NCBI RefSeq assembly: GCF_016808095.1
Contig: NC_068970.1
Span: forward strand, 36,738,630 to 36,802,629
Reading direction: 5' to 3'
DNA: 64,000 nucleotides
Source of the DNA: Vigna angularis
Taxonomy: Eukaryota > Streptophyta > Magnoliopsida > Fabales > Fabaceae
Shown here: positions 38,101 to 49,579 of the stretch, in pieces
Numbering within the stretch: position 1 is the first letter of the stretch
How the letters are laid out: the number at the start of each line of letters is the position of its first letter
Position numbers and translations under genes: made by a program
Notes under the pieces: generated by a model
What the model was told of the DNA's origin: nothing
What the model saw: only the letters and a program-made list of their open reading frames with translations
Databases searched by the model: none

Positions 38101-38604
38101 TGATTGAGAGACATTTTCAAGATAATACAGTCATTCACTCTCTCTACCACTAGCAATCTTCTCCTTGGAATTGATGTTCTGAAAAAGACAATGGGTTGGG
38201 TAAAACAAGGCAACACAAGAATGTGATTTGGTTAACTTGCTGACGGAGATAAAATTACAATTTAATGTAGGAATAAATAAAACATCAGGAATCGATAAGG
38301 AGGGTGAGAGGGATATAGTACCTATACCTTCAATAGGATATGAGACCCCATTGACATTAATAATAACAGTTTTAGAACAATTAGAGGAAAAATTAGTAAA
38401 TATATGAGGATCACAAGTCATATGATCAGTAGCACCCGAATCAATTATCCAATCACTACCCTTAGTAACAACAAAAAGATTAAGGACAGAATTAGATATA
38501 CCTGACTTGGTCACAAATCCGGCAGCAGTAGAAATATAACTCTTAGAAGCTGCGGAAGTTCCAGAATCATGTTTCTCCAAATGATTGTCACCGGAAGAAA
38601 CCAT
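35143..38604 (-). pseudogene. Copia pol remnant (PR-IN-RT-RNase H)
   Basis: The polyprotein pieces in order are: 38604-38131 protease with DSGATDHM (about 38440); 38085-37783 pre-integrase with LWHRRLGH and FCETC; 37847-37188 integrase core with SDNGGEY and QNGVAERKNR; 37181-36603 linker; 36654-36223 RT with FDVKN (the usual Ala after it is Val) and KALYGLK; and 36186-35143 RT end with YVDDM plus RNase H (ADWAGSKDDRRSTSGY, ADVLTKG). At least three in-frame stops (near 38130, 37187 and 36222) and two frame changes (near 37800 and 36650) interrupt it. It cannot make a complete polyprotein. No CCHC gag knuckle is present. Confidence 0.9.
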
Positions 38605-38662
38605 CAGAAATATTCAATGAAAAAAAGCACTGATTCCTATATTGTAAAGGATATCAGTGTTT

Positions 38663-38675
38663 GGCTGTGATACCA
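38663..38675 (-). other. Primer binding site of the gag-less copia
   Basis: TGGTATCACAGCC on the minus strand follows the 5' LTR with no spacer. This is a slightly altered form of the usual copia PBS. Confidence 0.75.
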
Positions 38676-38893
38676 TAATAAAAGGTTTAAAGAATAATTT
38701 TGATGTATTATTTCAAATAGTAGAGTACCATATTTATACATTCAAGGATTATATAATTCTTCATCTATTAAAGGAAATACATGTGCACAAATCTGCACAA
38801 ATTATAATAATATCTAAATTATAACTAACACAATATTTGATCAATATTTGATTGCCTAATACCCTTTAATAGAATATTTGACATATCTTAACA
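38676..38893 (-). repeat. 5' LTR of the gag-less copia
   Basis: This 218-bp LTR matches the other one but carries an extra short duplication (TTGATCAATA type) near 38835. The PBS follows directly on the minus strand at 38675. Confidence 0.9.
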
Positions 38894-39359
38894 AGTTATT
38901 CATCTAAAAAATTATAGATGAAATATTAAATATATAATCTGTTATAGTTTTATCCATAATCAACTATGTACGTGATTTCATTTCAAATCAATTCATAAAT
39001 GTAAGGAAAACTTAAAAATGTCATTTTTTAAAATTATTTTTTGCGTTTTCTTTGCTTTCATTCTACATTCATATAAGTAATCACTTCACGAATGAAACCA
39101 AGAATCATACAAGTTTTTCGTTTGTTTCATTTATTTTTTAAAACACAATCTTATAAATAGTTTTTTCTTTTTGTAAATCATCAAAACTAAACGGACCAAT
39201 TAAAAGTAAAATGAAATGTAGAAAAAAAGTAAAAAAAGACTAATTAATGACTATAGTTTATTTTAAGTTAGAACTATTAAAATGGATTACAGTTCATAAG
39301 CCAACTCAATCCATTACAACTTTGAGTTGGATTAAGTTAAAATGCTTACAAATTTTGGT

Positions 39360-40440
39360 ATGGGCTGAAATTGCACTCCACACCACTTTTTTTAGAGAGT
39401 TACTCCCTCCACCACCACCAACCGCTCCCTGCACCACCTCATACCTAATTTGCCCTAATATAAAACGGATGTCAACATCTGTTTCACCTTCAACGGATGT
39501 TGACATCCGTTTACATATTTTATATTTTAGTTTATTATTTTTATTTTAAAAAAAAAACTTAAACGGATGTGACCACATCCGTTTAATAAATTATTAAAAA
39601 GTATTTTATTTATTATTTAAATAATAATATATAAATTAAATTAATAATAATTATTTTATTAAATAAAATAAAATAAATTTATAAATAATTAAATAATAAT
39701 TTTAAAAAAAATTAAATAATATTTATATATTAATTTAAAATATAAAAAATTAAAAAACTAAAAACTAAAAAAAAAATTAATTCAACGGATGTCGTCACAT
39801 CCATTTAGTAGATTTATAACAAATTTTTTAATTATTATTTAAATAAAAATAAATAAATTAAAATTAATAATAATTATTTTATTAAATAAAATAAAATTAA
39901 TTTATAAATAATTAAATAATAATTTTAAAATAATTAAATAATATTTATATATTAATTTAAAATAAAATAAAAATAAAAAAACTAAAAACTAAAAAGAAAA
40001 AACATTCAACAGATGTCGCCACATCCGTACGTGACACATCCATTTTAATATATTTATAAAAATTATTTTAATTATTATTTAAATAATAATACATAAATTA
40101 AATTAATAATAATTATTTTATTAAATAAAATAAAATAAATTTATAAATAATTAAGTAATAATTTTAAAAAAATTAAATAATAATTATATATTAATTTAAA
40201 ATACAATAAATTAAAAAACTAAAAAAAAAAAAAAAAATCAACGGATGTGACACATTCGTTGAAGAAAGATCTTAACATCCGTTGAAGAAAAGATGTGGGA
40301 TGTAAAATATTTTAAAATGTAAAAGATAGTTTTAAAATTTAAAAAAAATATGGTGGTGCAGGAAGTAAAGTAGGGTAGTGTAGGGAGTAACCCTCCTGTT
40401 TTTATTCCTGCCCCAAGTTATAATTTCTAAATTATTCCAC
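39360..40440. mobile_element. Foldback-like DNA element with AACGGATGT repeats
   Basis: The ends are imperfect inverted repeats of about 80 bp: GAAATT..GTTACTCCCT..CTGCACCACC on the left, and its reverse complement ending GGGAGTAAC..AATTTC on the right. Between them is a 220-230-bp tandem repeat. I could not fix a TSD, so the superfamily (Mutator-like is possible) and the exact ends are open. There is no coding sequence. Confidence 0.5.
39561..40270. repeat. 220-230-bp tandem repeat with AACGGATGTnnnnACATCCGTT hairpins
   Basis: Units begin near 39561, 39784, 40009 and 40240. Each pairs a GC-richer inverted motif (AACGGATGT / ACATCCGTT) with about 190 bp of A/T-only sequence that is strongly conserved between units. 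Confidence 0.8.
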
Positions 40441-42832
40441 ATTAAAAATATTATAAAAAATAATTCAGAAACCAGTCTTCTGAAATGTATTGCCACTTAC
40501 TTCTTATTATTATTGTCTTGTTGTTTTATAACATTATTTTTAATTTTTTAAATTAAAAATGTAAGTTAAATAGGATTGTTTATATTTTTTTTTGTATACT
40601 CTTCAATCTTCTTCACGACATTCATCCCCAACACCTCCAAATAATCTTCAATCTTCATCACTACCCATCACGCCAACACGACTTCATCATTAATCAGAAC
40701 ACAGGTCGGGCAAAACATTAATACACAGGTAGAGGGAAAATATTGGATCTTGTTAGAAAATTGTTATAACCCATTTAAAAACCATAATCCCCACAATAAC
40801 AACGGAGGAAACAGTGATGACTGGAATCGCTCCAGGAGGCGGCCGCCGCTTCCGAGACGGCGTTGGATAGGCACTTAGTCGCAAGAAGTGGCACGATCAT
40901 CGGCGGCACGTTGGTGGGTCGCCGATTGCTGGCTCGATGATAGTTTGTAAGAGGTTGTTCTGAAAGGAATGAGTGGATAGGCACACACGTCGACATAGTT
41001 GAAGCTTCTAGTGGTGATGGAAGAAGGAGAACGGGGAGGTGCACGACGTTGTGATTTAATTGAAGGGTAGAATGGGTATATAAGATTTTATGGTGTGCAG
41101 GAAGATAAAACAGGAAGGTGCAGGAAGAATCACTTTAAGAACTCAACCCATGGAACTGATTATTTTGTGAGTTGGGTTCACTTATCAGTTCATGACAAAA
41201 CAAGCTTTTACTTCCGCATCTTCACAATTTCTTTGTGCACCTCTTCTAATTTTCTAAATTACCGTTTTACATTTTGGGAAAGTGATTTTCGTAATATATA
41301 CGTCCTTAAACAAGGTTTTCAAAACTTTGGAAACAAGATTTTTGGTACGAGATTTTTGAAATGTAAACAAAACTTTCAGAACATATAAAATGTTTCTCGA
41401 AATAATTTTTCGGAATGAAATTTCCATAATAGAATTTTTGAAATACATATAATCTGAAATACTCCTACATGTATTTTCTTTATTTTTCTTTTCTTTGTAG
41501 TGTTTTCTCACTTTTCTTTTTCCTCTGCATCAGTAATGATGACGAAGACGGTGGTAACAATATTAACAGTGATATTGTGCAATGGTGAAGGCTGTTTATT
41601 TCTTTTTCTCTTACTGTAAGGATGCAATAGCCTAAAAAGAGTCTCTCAAACACCTCAACAAAAGCCTAATTCAATTAAAAATATAGGGTGGAAAAAATAT
41701 GCAGACCTATTGTTTCATTCTCTTCTCAAACCCTCTTCTCTTACATTTTTCTTTTTTCTCAAAATCAAAATAACTCAATTTATAGATTTTTTCCCCCTTA
41801 CAAATGCTTTATTTTTTTATAAAATGTGAATCTGTTCAACCCATAATTCATAATAAATTAAGAGTAACTTATTTTTTTAAACTTACTACTAAATAAATTA
41901 GATTAAATAACTAATCCATCATAACCGCACCTCTAGAATAACTTTTTCTTTCATTGTCAATGAATTTGGATTTACTATTAAAAAATTTATATTACTTATA
42001 TTAAAATTTTTATAATAGATTAATATTTTTAATATATGAAGATCAATTTATTTTAAAGATAAAATAAAAAACACATAAAAATGTTCATAAATAAATGTTA
42101 CAAAAAGGGACTGGTTATATGTCGGATACTGTTAATAGCTCAGTGCTTGATTAAGTGAATTATTGATTATATTTTATGTATTAGTATAATCACTCATCAC
42201 TAACATTTCAACAGAAACTTAAAAAATACTTGACAATATGAGATGGTAACGATACTTAACAATATGAGATGGTAATGGGTTGAGTTAGACACAGATAATA
42301 CTTATCCGTTACTTATTATCTCGTTATTTTTAAATACTTACATAAAAAATTCAGATTTTTACAACTCATTAATACTCTTTGGATATCTATTTTTAACTTA
42401 TAAATATTAGAAAAAACACAAACTAAACAAATATGCGTATAATAAAAATTTACTATGACTATAATGCATTCACGTAAGATATTATAATATATAAAAAAAT
42501 GAAAAAGGAAAAGAAACAAAATTATTACAAGAGAAGTGAGACAAAAACGAAAAGAAACAGAATTATTATAAGATAAATAAAAAAAAAGAAAAGAAACAGA
42601 AATATTATATGATAAATGAAAAAGATATAAATGAAAAAAATATATATGAAAAAATAACGTGAAAATTGAATATGCAATACAAGTGAGTTGAAATTAACAT
42701 TCTCTGGTTCCTTATGTCAATATTATAGATGTCATTTACAAATCACGGTTACCGTGTACAAATATATTTGAAACAGCAACAACATGGATCAAAATTATGG
42801 TGTATTTTCAATCATAAAAACCAACAGATAAG

Positions 42833-42834
<2 letters not shown>
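40441..42834. other. Intergenic, with a GC-richer fragment at about 40680-41060
   Basis: The GC-richer stretch has an 89-aa minus-strand frame (41044-40775) that I do not recognise. It may be a captured gene fragment, since GTGCAGGAAG text like the ends of the neighbouring foldback element recurs near 41095-41130. The rest, 41130-42834, is AT-rich; text such as GATGGTAATGGG/TATCCGTTAC near 42250-42310 resembles another repeat copy near 49865. Confidence 0.35.

Positions 42835-42897
<63 letters not shown>
42835..42897. repeat. (AT)n microsatellite
   Basis: An AT dinucleotide run of about 63 bp, ending 21 bp before the CACTA element. Confidence 0.95.
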
Positions 42898-42902
<5 letters not shown>

Positions 42903-42934
42903 ATTTCCCTGTTTCCGGCACTACAAAAAAAAGG

Positions 42935-43120
42935 CATTACCGAAGGCCAGGAGCCCTCGGAAACAGCCCGAAACCGTCGGTAAAAGGTAATTACAGACGG
43001 CTTATCGACGGCCAAAGAGCCCTCGGTAAATCCCTTGTCGCTAACATTTACCGAGGGCTTTCGCCCTTCGGTAATTACCGAGAGCCAAAAGCCTTCGGTA
43101 ATAACCGAAGGACGTTCTAA
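42935..43120. repeat. CACTA left subterminal repeats
   Basis: There are many close copies of the motif TACCGA(A/G)GG and its complement, arranged as imperfect hairpins with CCAAAAGCC-like loops. The right subterminal region (48210-48350) has the same motifs. Confidence 0.85.
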
Positions 43121-43129
43121 ACCTAGTCC

Positions 43130-46100
43130 TGTCATGCACCACTGGACTTTCATCAAACAATTTAGTTGCAGGATTTTCCAACAAATTAAATAAAGCAATT
43201 AATAGGCTTGCAACAAAAGGTGACACTCAAAATGAACTTAGGAGAGACTCTAAAGTGTATTTAAAAAGCAAGAAACAATTATAAGTTGCAGATATAGCTA
43301 ATTTGAACTCAATTTTAAAATAGGCAAAAGTGTTTGATGAAATGCCTAAGAGAGCTACTGTAAAATGTGCATCAAATTTTGAAAATTTGGCTTAGCACTA
43401 GTTCACTCACTTTTTACAATGCAGGCTGTTTGTTAATTTTGAATTGTGCACTTCTTTTTAATCAATTGAACCAAGCTTTTGCTACTAATTTAAGATGAAA
43501 TTCAGTGCAATAATCACAGCAACACAGATTCAAAAAATTCTGCAACTCATATCAGAAAAGTGTTGAAAACTTGATGGTTTGAATGACAATTTTTCTCAAA
43601 CGAGTTTGGACACTTAATTTTATGATTTGAGCAACTTTGTTTTACCAAGTAAGACTTGTTTAAGCTGCCATCAGAGGCTAAATACTTGCAAATCACAATT
43701 TCACTGTTTGAGTTGCTCTTGACACCAAAATTCAAGCTAATTCACTAACCAAAATTCAATAGATGAATCAAACTGATTTGGAAACTATTAATATGACTCT
43801 AGGACAATGATTAAAAGTTGAACAAGACTCTAGGAATGAATTAAAAGATGTCCAGCAGGAAGTTCTAAACTAGACAAATGCACTGCAACTAGAGAAAAGA
43901 ATCAAACCTTAGCTGGAAAGCAAATTTTGCACAGAAAAAGTCCCTAGTTTGGTAGTTTGATATCAAAAAACATATGCAAGTGATTTAAACACACAACTGA
44001 ATGTTCAAGTAACTTTATTTGATGATTTTAATTGTCTTTAAACTCTAAAATGAGTTATAAACAGCCTGCAACTCAAAATCACTACTCCACTTCTATTATA
44101 ACTCAAAAAGTGATGGTTTAGAAAGCATAAACCCAAAATCAACCCTTGCTATTCCAAATCAGTTGTGGATACTTTTGCATCAAGGAAAGCACATCAAATA
44201 AGCTATGAAGTGCATTTCCACAGCTTGACTGCTTAACTCTTATGACTGCACATTTTTCAACTTATCACCATGCTAGCTTTGCTTTGAATCACTAATTCCA
44301 GTTTAATTTCACCTAGTTGATATTTTCCAGCTTGAATATATCTATATATATATAATTTCTATATCTATATCTATATCTATATAATTATGATCTATGTTGT
44401 TTATGTACCAATTCCCAGCTTAAACAAATCTAATTTCATAATATAAAGTTGCTGGAATTGATTAATTGACCTTAGAGCAACTTGTGTGCATTTTCACATC
44501 TCAAAAATCCATTCTCAGTTTATCTTAGGAGGTCATACCTCTGTGTTCCCTCTAACAAAAAAATTTCTCTCTTATTTTGTTCCATATTTTTATAATTTGG
44601 CTATAATAACGTTATTTGATACAAAATTATATATATAGTTCCACAGGAAGATGTGCTTAAATATATCTATATAATTTCTATTATATATTGATATAGTATC
44701 TTCAAAACAAGAATGAACACTAAATAGAGAGAATTTAATATACAAAAGAATGAGAAGCACTTGTATAACTAAAAAACCATTATTTACTACAAGCTTTTAC
44801 TCTATAAACACTAATTTAATATACAAAAGAATGAGTAGCTCTGTTGTTATTGTCGGGGATCTTTAATTGCATGTTGCAGATGCTTTCTATGATTTGAACA
44901 CTCACCCTTTGGAAGTTTGATTTGTTTTAATGTTTGGATTGTGAAATTGAAAGCTTAATGGTGAATGGCATATGGCATTGATAATGATTGAATATGTTTC
45001 AGAATTGGAACCATTGGAATGTGTGTTGTTTTCTAGCTATATGTTTCTTTTGTAGATATATACTGTGGCTTTTGGGATGAAGTGGATTTGGACTTGTGAT
45101 ATGCTCCTTTCATGCACTTTGGATTCTTAGACATTATGAAAGACAGGTCAATCTATGGTCAATTAATGTTACAGTATGTGCTCATTTTAACTTGTTGTCC
45201 CTGGTCTTTCAAACTTGTGTCTGGTCTAGTCTAGTCTACTGTCTATTATTTTTTAGCTTTTAGTGATATTGCAACGTTCTTTTAATTTGTCCAAATATGT
45301 AGCAACTTTCTGCCCTTATAATAGATATTCATACATACTTTAATGCCTATGTGAAAAACCCCTAAAATAGTTATTGGTAACTTATAGTTACTAGAACATA
45401 GTCTAGTTGTACTGGTTTTTTAGTTATATATATATATGATCATAGAATTTGAGAATTTCTATTTTTCATTTGAAGTCTAATGGTTTTAACCTTTTAATTG
45501 TAGTAAAAAATTGAGTATATATTGTATCTAATGAACATTTATAGTCTACAAGCACTTGTATAATCTTTGTAGTAAAAAGTAGATAATAATTTTCTTTATT
45601 TATTTACTAAATGTATTCAGTATTTACAATCTAATATAACAACAACAAATTTAAGAGAAAGTTTTACTGCAACTATAAGTCTACAATGGAGATGCCAAGA
45701 CTTAGAATTCAAACCACAATGAACTTACCTAATTTTAAAGGAAGCAATATCTCAGGAGCAACTATTTTGTACATGCTTATATCAACTTGAAATAATCTAG
45801 AAAATGGTGTAAACTCCTTCCAAAAGTACATAGGAAAGTGAGTGGGTTTGAAAAATATTCACACTAGTATGGACTTGTACCCTTCATTTTTCAACAGCAA
45901 CCACTACATAAAGCATTCTTGTTCCTTCACTCTTTGCTTGTGGCTTCACTCAATCCTCCACACACTTATCATGCTACCTATTTTGCCTATTCACCTTTCA
46001 TTCCCATAAAATTAAAAAAGGTTTCATAATTTTTCCAACTCATCAAAATCTTCTAGGAGATATTTTCAAAACTCACACTTCCTATGTTCGGAGCAGAGGA

Positions 46101-46480
46101 ACTTCAGTTGCAGGTAGTCCTCATCGTGGCAACCCAGACTAGCCAGAAACATTTACAAAAACTATCACATCCAATCTAATATAATCATGTTGAATCAAAC
46201 AATAATACACTAATTCCATACAACAAAAACTCCTAATCTCTATATCAGATTTATTAACTGAACAAAGCATCCAACACATTATCCTTTCCAAAACTCCACA
46301 ACCCCTCTCATATCAACACAAAACATCAACAACTTAATTTCATTTCCACCGAACATAACATTATCTTCTTCAGTTTACTTTCCAACCCAATTTTTTTTAG
46401 TTAACATCCAAACAAGAACTGATCAAAACAGTCCCACTTCTTTTCATTATTGTAAAACTATTCAATCAATATTACTATAC
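43130..46480. other. CACTA interior without recognised genes
   Basis: The sequence is AT-rich with short frames only. A (TATATC)n/(TA)n run lies near 44335-44385. I see no match to transposase motifs. Confidence 0.4.
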
Positions 46481-46828
46481 CCACTCGTTCCAGACTCATA
46501 CAACAATTCCAGTTCAGAAATATTAAAACATCACATAGGGAAAAAAATAATATTAACAAACAGGGCAGCCACCAAAAGGTACATAATTTGAAGCAATAAC
46601 TTACCTCTATGGCAGCGACAACCCTAGGTGTATTAGTGTTAGCAAAATGATGAAGATGAAGTTTTGATGATATCCAAATCAAGTCAAGAACAATCAAGAC
46701 TCATGAAGAATGATCTTTGAAGACTTGTAATCTTTTGTAATAATTGTATGAACATAGGAAAATTAGTAGTTTCATGTAAGCATTCAAAAGTGATGTAAAA
46801 AATAAACCAGAAGCAAAAACTGTGCAAT

Positions 46829-47095
46829 GTTAATCGATTAACAGAGGGTGTTAATCGATTAACGTTAATCGATTAACAGAAGGTGTTAATCGATTGTTCC
46901 AGAGAGCCATGGAGAAGCGAGACAATGCAGTGCTAATCGATTAACAGAGGGTGTTAATCGATTAGTGTTAATCGATTAACAAGGGCTGTTAATCGATTAA
47001 CAAGGTGAACGTTTGAAAAACTAGCCGTTTTTAGAGCCGTTGAAGTATCCGTTGGGTTGTTAATCGATTAACCACTATAGCTAATCGATTAACAC
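46829..47095 (+). repeat. Cluster of about ten TTAATCGATTAA palindromes in the solo LTR
   Basis: The perfect 12-bp palindrome TTAATCGATTAA and one-base variants recur about ten times in 270 bp, upstream of the TATA box. Spacers are often CAGAGGGTG or CAAGGGCTG. The position fits an enhancer-like U3 array. Confidence 0.85.
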
Positions 47096-47139
47096 AGTCA
47101 GAAAGTCTAAAAGCGAAAATGGAGGAGCCTTTGGATGAG

Positions 47140-47151
47140 TCTATAAATAGA
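47140..47151 (+). promoter_or_regulatory. TATA box of the solo LTR
   Basis: TATAAATAG sits inside a dyad (GAGTCTAT..ATAGACTC) just downstream of the palindrome cluster, as expected for the U3/R border. It points to the plus strand. Confidence 0.65.
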
Positions 47152-47719
47152 CTCTCATTTTCTCTCAACTACAACTCTTCCCTTGTGCAAAAATCTCTGA
47201 ACTCTTTGAGAACTCTATTGAAGCTAAAGAAACTCTTGTCTGCAAAGTCCTGAAGTGCTACTGCGGTGACAGAGGAATAGCTTGTTCATCCTTGGTGTGT
47301 CTGAGGAAGTGTCTGGAAGAGAATCATCCTTCGTGAAGTATTCGAAGGAAGTGTTTCATCCTTTGTGAAGATTCAAAGGAGGTGTTGTTTCATCTCTTAT
47401 GGCTTCAAGAGAGGTGTCTTCTAAACTTTTACAAATTGTATCTGTGTGATTGTAGTTTGTAATAGTTTTGTGATTAGTGAAGTGTTTATCTTGTTTTTGA
47501 GATAAGCGACTGGACGTAGGATTGGTAAGATCCGAACCAGGATAAAATCAACTGTGCAAATTTCTCTCAACCTTACTCTATTTTATTGTCTTTATTATTT
47601 GCTAAGTAAGTTTAATTGAGTAGAAATTTTTAAGGCACACGATTTTAGTAAGAACCAATTCACCCCCCCCTCTTGGTTTGTTATCCCACGCTAACCATTC
47701 CGCTGCAGCCGCTCTAACA

Positions 47720-48200
47720 ATTAGCACCTCCAATAGCCTCTCTTGCGAAGCCCTTCTCACGCATAGAAAGCCAAATCGTCACGCAGCCCCTGGATTAGCC
47801 TCCTTCGCGAGCTCGAAGCTGTGCGCACGCCGCAACACCACCCACTGACCCGGAGACGCACCTCCTCACACCGCCAAAGGATCGTCATTAACAAACCCTA
47901 AGAGAAGCATCGTCCATAATGGAAGGCATCACGTCAATGCCTTCGTCCTTCAACCACACACGTTTTTGGAGAATGGAGAGGAGCTCGAGAATGGTCAATG
48001 GTGATGGCGAAACCGTAATAGACGAGTGGGAAACAATGGCAATGGTGTTTTCGAAGTCTGAACGAGAAAGGTAGACAAATTATGGTGGGGGTAGAGGAGA
48101 GAGGGCGGAGCAGTGAACGAGAGAAAGGGGGAAGCTTACTTTTGCGAAAAGGGATTTTGGGAGAACAGAGGAGGGAATTTCCAATTCCTGATTTCATTAA
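47720..48200 (-). other. GC-richer gene-like fragment in the CACTA element
   Basis: The base composition stands out from the AT-rich surroundings. On the minus strand, joining the two sides of the solo LTR gives text reading ..NTPRVVAAIE followed by a strong donor GAG^GTAAGT at about 46600. This suggests a captured 5'UTR/exon of a host gene. A 96-aa frame (48224-47934) is open, but I do not recognise it. Confidence 0.35.
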
Positions 48201-48505
48201 GTCCATGTCTATACCGACGGCCAAAAGCCTTCGGTAAGTTCGTTACCCGAGTCTGTAATAAGCATCTTAATTGATCGTCGATAAATCCTTCGGTAATACA
48301 TCTTTACCGATGGCCAAAAGAGCCGTCGGTATGAATCCTTCGGTAATTAATGAGTTTCTGGTAGTGCGGCATATCACATATTTTGTTGAAAATTAATCTT
48401 TTTAAAAAAATTGAGACGGAAAGTAAACTACTCTTAGTTAATCTTCAAAAGTTAACTCTTAAAAAATTTAAAGAAAAAGAATTAAATTGAAATTGAAAAG
48501 TTTTA

Positions 48506-49576
48506 GGCTGTGTTCACTTCAGGGTGAATTACTGTTTACAAATGTTGAGAAGCGATGAATTGCAAGCAAAGTCGTGTTCACTTGCAACGATTTGCGCAGA
48601 ACGATTGGAAATGAATTGCGGGATTTGTTATTGTTTACTCACACGCGAAGGAGACGAGATTTGGAGGGATTCAACTGAAAAAGATGCATGTGCCCCTGTA
48701 TGAAGATGGAGATGTGTGGAAACCAATAAATGGAGAAGAGAAGGGGGTGGTTCTCTCTCACGCTGGATGAAGAATGAGCTTGGTGTATTTAAGCCTGGGC
48801 ATATTTGATTTTTACACATCCCTAACTAATGCTTTGCACCTCCATATTGGCTGGGTCAATGGTTATTACCAATACCTCTCCTTAATCTTATAAACATTTT
48901 TAATTTTAATAATTATTTTTAAAATTTAATTTTAATAATTATTTTTAAAATTTAATTTTAATAATTATTTTTAAAATTTAATTTTAATAATTATTTTTAA
49001 AATTTAATTTTAATAATTATTTATAAAATTTAATTTTAATAATTATTTTTAAAATTTAATTTTTATAATTATTTTTAAAATTTAATTTTTATAATTATTT
49101 TTAAAATTTAATTTTAATAATTATTTTTAAAAATTAATTTTAATAATTAATAAATCTCACTTTCACAAAAAATAAATTCATACTACTTGGAACTAAATTA
49201 TATTACAAACAAATACTACATTTTCAAATAAATTCATTTTACTAAATTATAATTTAATTACTTTTTTAAAATTATTTTTAATTTTTTACTCTTAATAAAC
49301 ATTTTTACTATTAAATATAACATTAACAAATATCATTTTATATTACTTTAATACCTAGGGACATTTTAGTAATCTTCAATTTATACCAATTAAACACATT
49401 TTTTAAAACTGTCATATCAATCAAATCCTACACTAATTCTCACAAACTTTACCTCTAAATTCACTTTCAATTACCTTCAAATCCACTCAAATAAACACAC
49501 AAAAAATTACCCTCAAATCCACTCAATCACTCTCCCCCAAATCATCTCCTCCCATCACCCCCAAGTAAACACACCC
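48506..49576. mobile_element. PIF/Harbinger-like non-autonomous element
   Basis: The left end is GGCTGTGTTCACTT, and the right end, read inverted, is GGGTGTGTTTACTT. Both are flanked by TTA (48503-48505 and 49577-49579), the Harbinger target site. The interior has no transposase and contains a 26-bp minisatellite. The superfamily call rests on TIR text and TSD only. Confidence 0.75.
48898..49150. repeat. 26-bp minisatellite, about 9-10 copies
   Basis: The unit is A/T only: AATTTTAATAATTATTTTTA followed by AAATTT. It is repeated nearly exactly with single-base variants. It lies inside the Harbinger-like element. Confidence 0.9.
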
Positions 49577-49579
49577 TTA

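Larger units (their letters stand above)
34929..38893 (-). mobile_element. Ty1-copia retrotransposon, gag-less, degenerate
   Basis: The LTRs are 34929-35135 and 38676-38893, and the 5-bp target site AGTTA is duplicated at 34924-34928 and 38894-38898. The minus-strand 5' LTR begins TGTTAAG and ends TTATTA, so the ends are TG..TA instead of TG..CA. The PBS TGGTATCACAGCC abuts the 5' LTR, and the PPT GAGTGGGGG abuts the 3' LTR. The interior goes almost directly from the PBS into protease, so gag is largely missing. Domain order protease-integrase-RT-RNase H is the copia order. Confidence 0.92.
46637..47719 (+). mobile_element. Solo LTR nested in the CACTA element
   Basis: The ends are TGTTAG..CTAACA, and the 5-bp target site ATTAG is repeated exactly at 46632-46636 and 47720-47724. 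It has a TATA box in GTCTATAAATAGAC (47140-47151) and the terminal text TTCACCCCCCCCTCTTGG common near the 3' end of legume copia LTRs. There is no second LTR or interior, so it arose by LTR-LTR recombination (inference). It is 1083 bp. Confidence 0.9.
42919..48366. mobile_element. CACTA (En/Spm) element, non-autonomous, 5.4 kb
   Basis: The left end is CACTACAAAAAAAAGG, and the right end, read inverted, is CACTACCAGAAACTC. The 3-bp target site CGG is present on both sides (42916-42918 and 48367-48369). Subterminal regions are packed with direct and inverted copies of TACCGAAGG / CCGTCGG(T/G)AA, typical of CACTA. No transposase-like frame was recognised in the interior. A solo LTR (46637-47719) has inserted into it, so it was about 4.4 kb before that. 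Confidence 0.92.

Noticed and set aside
46829..47095. Regularly spaced identical palindromes as a possible CRISPR array
   Set aside because: The spacers are short, repeated and similar, the sequence sits inside a plant LTR with its own TSD and TATA box, and there are no cas genes.
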